Part shown: piece after piece, positions 61,070-64,000 of the stretch
Position numbering within the stretch: position 1 is the stretch's first letter
Layout: the number at the start of each line of letters is the position of its first letter
Source: Marisa cornuarietis
Lineage: Eukaryota; Mollusca; Gastropoda; Architaenioglossa; Ampullariidae
Assembly: GCA_004794655.1 (NCBI GenBank)
Contig: SMMW01000037.1
Span: 310,001 to 374,000 of the forward strand
Direction of reading: 5' to 3'
DNA length: 64,000 nucleotides
Translations under genes and position numbers: made by a program
The notes under the pieces: model-generated
What the model saw: the letters and a program-made list of their open reading frames with translations, nothing else
What the model was told of the DNA's origin: nothing
The model's database searches: none

Positions 61070-61275
61070 ACCTGTCAGCGCTGGGCTGCACCTGCACACA
61101 CCACACCTGTACATGCAGACCGCATCCATCTCTCCCACCCCGTCTCGTTTGAAGCTTAAGCCTTAAAGACTTGAGTTCACTGGTGGTCAAGCGCTCTTCA
61201 CTATCTTACACATTTTGTCGAGTTCTCTAGGCGCACTGTACCTTCCTGTAAATAATAAAGCACACCATTAAAAAA
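61058..61275 (+). other. Exon 76: terminal exon (PCN, stop, 3'UTR)
   Basis: Acceptor TAACATTCTGCAG. The phase-0 frame reads CCT TGC AAC TGA, giving EIVS-PCN; the Cys then has the same spacing as the closing Cys of VWA5-15 (VFSAFC). The 3'UTR runs about 200 bp to the poly(A) site region. The 3' edge is an estimate. Confidence 0.65.
61254..61259 (+). terminator. Poly(A) signal AATAAA
   Basis: Canonical hexamer about 185 bp after the stop codon at 61067-61069, followed within 12 bp by an A-rich stretch (61269-61276). Confidence 0.75.
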
Positions 61276-64000
61276 AACACACACAAAAGCAAGAGTACCA
61301 GAAGATTACTCCTTGACTCTAACCCACCGGAAGTACAGATGGAAACGGACTGGCTGTTTCCAAGACATGCGCTGTCCTCTAGCGGGTGTCCACAGGCATG
61401 TTCTCTAGAACAAGGACACAAGGGAGAGACAGCACTACCTCGAAGGTTTGCTTGAATGGCAGTTTTATGGTGCTACACCTGTATCGATATGTTCTTCTGT
61501 CGTTCATTTTTCCCTTGCTGTTCTTAGATGTGCTCTGAGGCTTTTAAAAGTGTGCTTGAACTAAAATCTGTGATTTTAGACTTGTTTCTGTACCATTTAG
61601 GTAAACATTTATTTGCACACATGAATGTGAGGAACTTAAAGAGGCTGAATGAAAAAGTAGTTCTTTGGGATTTTTTCTTTTTACATTTTTGTAAAACACT
61701 TGGTTTGATATTAATTTCTCTGTTTGTGTAAACCAGCAGACATGAAAATATACTATTTTTAAATCTGTCTCTAATTTGGGTTCATGCTAGGTAGGGTGAC
61801 TGTTCTGGTGTCTGACAGTATATGTGGCATGGATTGCATTAACAGTAACAAGTGTTTAGGTAACCTTTTATTGTTTATCGAGGACTGTAAACTGGATTTA
61901 AGAGGTAAAGAGGAAGCCGCTGTAGCTTGGAGGTTAGCATACTCAGCTGTGAAACAGGTCATTGGTTCAAGGCCCACTCAGGACCCTGCCCACCCAACAG
62001 CTCCCCTGCAGGAATGGGTACCTGATTTATCAAGCAGGGTAAAGTTAGTAGAAGGAAAAGGATGGGCTCTGGCTTCCACATGCAATGGACAACTTGCTCA
62101 CACCCCTACAGCCTCTAAGTTATGGGGCTCTTCACTTTCATCTAAACTAGATTTGTGAGACTACTGCAGTTTTTTTTGTCACCCCTCTTGTCACACAAAT
62201 AATCAGGTTCTTGTTAAAATATACAAAACTTGCACCACACACACATATGCACACACATGCAAAAGAGTCCATCTCTTAAGCAAATAAAAGAATGTGCACA
62301 CATGCTGAAGGATTAAATTACTTATTCTGACATGAGAGCTTCACAATATTGGGATCCAGTATTTCCATCACACAGTGTAATACCATAGCGTTATTTTCAA
62401 AAGTAGTATGTGCTGCTATCTATGTGTAAATATGTAAAGATATACAACATGACAGCAAGCCAATCAAGAATAATAGGCATATAAACACAAACAAGTATCC
62501 TAGTAACATCAGAGTACACATTCCCTGAAATAAGCCTTCTAAATGTCAAAAATATTCAGTGAAAGTGTATGGTCAGCTCACTTTAAACTCATTTGTCAAA
62601 GATAACCCAATCAATATTTTTGTAAATGTTGTGTGTGTTAAGCGAAACAAAGTTACTGCAAGGATTTCAAGCGAATATTGTAATAACTACAAATTTTACT
62701 AGGAACAAATGGAAATTCTTTGGTCTTACAAAATTTTTCCTATGAACGAAGACGAATGATAAAAAAAAAAAACACTTGTGATCAAGATAACTGTGGTGTC
62801 AAATAAAAAATCTCCATTTAATCTAAGCTGAAAATATATGCAAGGTAGGACCTCAAATGATCTACATTTGGTTGCATGGGAAAACTCCTGAATAAATCCT
62901 GCACTGAAGATAATTTTGGAAAAATATTCCAGACAAGAAAAATTGAGCAAAATGTTCCAATATAGATTTATCTTTCAACAATAGCATGAATTATAGAGTC
63001 AATGATCTCTAGAGATTTCTTTTTAAATTGTTAACTTCAACCCAGGTCACATTTAACTGGATTTCTGTGTCCTGTTTGATCAGAATGTGTATTTCCAAAG
63101 TGTGCCCCATCTTTGAATGGCATCATTAGCTACAAGCTTTTGGTAAATTCAAGTTACTTTTCCTTACAAGTTTTTTTAGCTACCCGTACAACTGCCTGAC
63201 GGCATCACAACCTACAGCAAACAGGCACAGCTCTCTGTAAAGCGTGGTATTGGGTATGCAAGTTAGACTGCTGCAGGGATAAGACACGGTCCAGAGAATC
63301 ATTTTCATTATTGTGAAACTCTGCACAATATAGTAAACTCTCTACAATCTGTTTCTCAGGTAGAGGGAGGGATAATGAGGCAACAATTTGACAAAAACAG
63401 GGTCTATAAAAAAAAAAGTTAGCTTGCATCAATTGTCGATCAATGTACACTTAAATCTATAAAACACTATTATTAAATGGAACACATATACCTCCTCTCT
63501 TTTACACACACACACAATTTACAGAACATACCTTTCTCCCCTCCCCAGCTACCATACATAGTGGTCAACTTAGTTTTAACAGAAAAGGAAAGTTACCACT
63601 GTAAGGTGTTATTTTAATGTCATCTCTGTCAACGAAAAGAACATACATTATCTCAATAAATTTTCAGTAGTTAATGGTACCAAGTTTACAAGAGCAGGAT
63701 TATTAAATTCCATGTACCATTCCAAGAAAACTGGTCCTTGGAAATAAACACTATTAGAAGGAGACACCATAATCAACTCTTAACCCTCTTGGTTTGAAAA
63801 GCCACGATTGTGGCCTTGCCGGTAGCACGGACAAGGCGATTTTCATTAGCAGCAATAATAAAAAACAAACTTCACCCACTGTCGTCTTCACAGTCTTCAG
63901 TTATAAGCCAGTCATTGTAATGTTCATTTTTATATTGAACCAAGAGGATTAAATATGTGTACCTCATGAATTATGGTACCTTCCAAAGTTTGCATCCCTT
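61276..64000. other. Intergenic flank, no gene recognised
   Basis: AT-rich sequence with one SINE-like element (61912-62150), short CA runs (62238-62262 and 63504-63515) and a spaced inverted pair CCTCTTGG (63785-63792) / CCAAGAGG (63940-63947). No splice-supported exon or long open frame on either strand. Confidence 0.6.
61912..62150 (+). mobile_element. tRNA-derived SINE-like element, copy 2
   Basis: A-box-like TGTAGCTTGGAGGTTAGC (61921-61938) and a B box GGTTCAAGGC (61964-61973) at tRNA-like spacing, then GAATGGGTACCTGATTTATC and a tail with CTAAGTTATGGGGCTC. A tRNA pseudogene is less likely because the body extends well past the tRNA part. Confidence 0.65.

Noticed and set aside
61784..62158. 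124-codon frame after the gene
   Set aside because: It overlaps the SINE-like element with A and B boxes and shows no protein family.
1..64000. CRISPR arrays, bacterial operons, phage or integron features
   Set aside because: Repeats here are eukaryotic tandem exons, microsatellites and minisatellites; spliced genes and a poly(A) signal rule out a prokaryotic reading.

Overview
This is animal nuclear DNA: AT-rich introns with GT-AG borders carry short GC-richer exons, together with microsatellites, tRNA-derived SINE-like repeats and a poly(A) signal. Mucin-like linkers, matrilin-like VWA/EGF modules and the repeat types suggest a marine or freshwater invertebrate, probably a mollusc. The taxon is inference, not shown by the sequence.

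One plus-strand gene fills bases 498 to about 61275. I resolve 76 exons. They join in one open frame of 4785 codons ending in a stop at 61067-61069; the 5' end lies outside the window. The product is a modular, probably secreted extracellular-matrix protein with 22 von Willebrand factor A (VWA) domains and 4 EGF domains. All module boundaries are phase-1 introns, so modules can be duplicated or skipped without breaking the frame.

Layout. (1) 498-11843: VWA1-4, each in one exon, separated by small Pro/Thr-rich linker exons; VWA1 and VWA2 have damaged metal-binding (MIDAS) motifs. (2) 12388-34827: VWA5-15, a tandem array of 1.5-3 kb units, each made of one VWA exon of about 564 bp, an 18-24 bp linker microexon and a 42-48 bp Pro-rich linker exon. 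VWA5-12 are nearly identical, and two unit types (alpha, beta) alternate, pointing to recent duplication plus gene conversion. Unit 7 carries a 1.5 kb mobile-element-like insertion. (3) 35235-41181: VWA16, the first intron-split VWA, then five linker exons that become Thr-rich and mucin-like. (4) 41909-61069: divergent, intron-split VWA17-22, with 114 bp EGF exons between VWA18 and VWA22 in a matrilin-like EGF-VWA alternation.

From 61276 to 64000 I see no gene, only AT-rich flank and one SINE-like repeat. I found no second protein gene, tRNA gene or rRNA gene. Long minus-strand open frames opposite the VWA exons are composition shadows.
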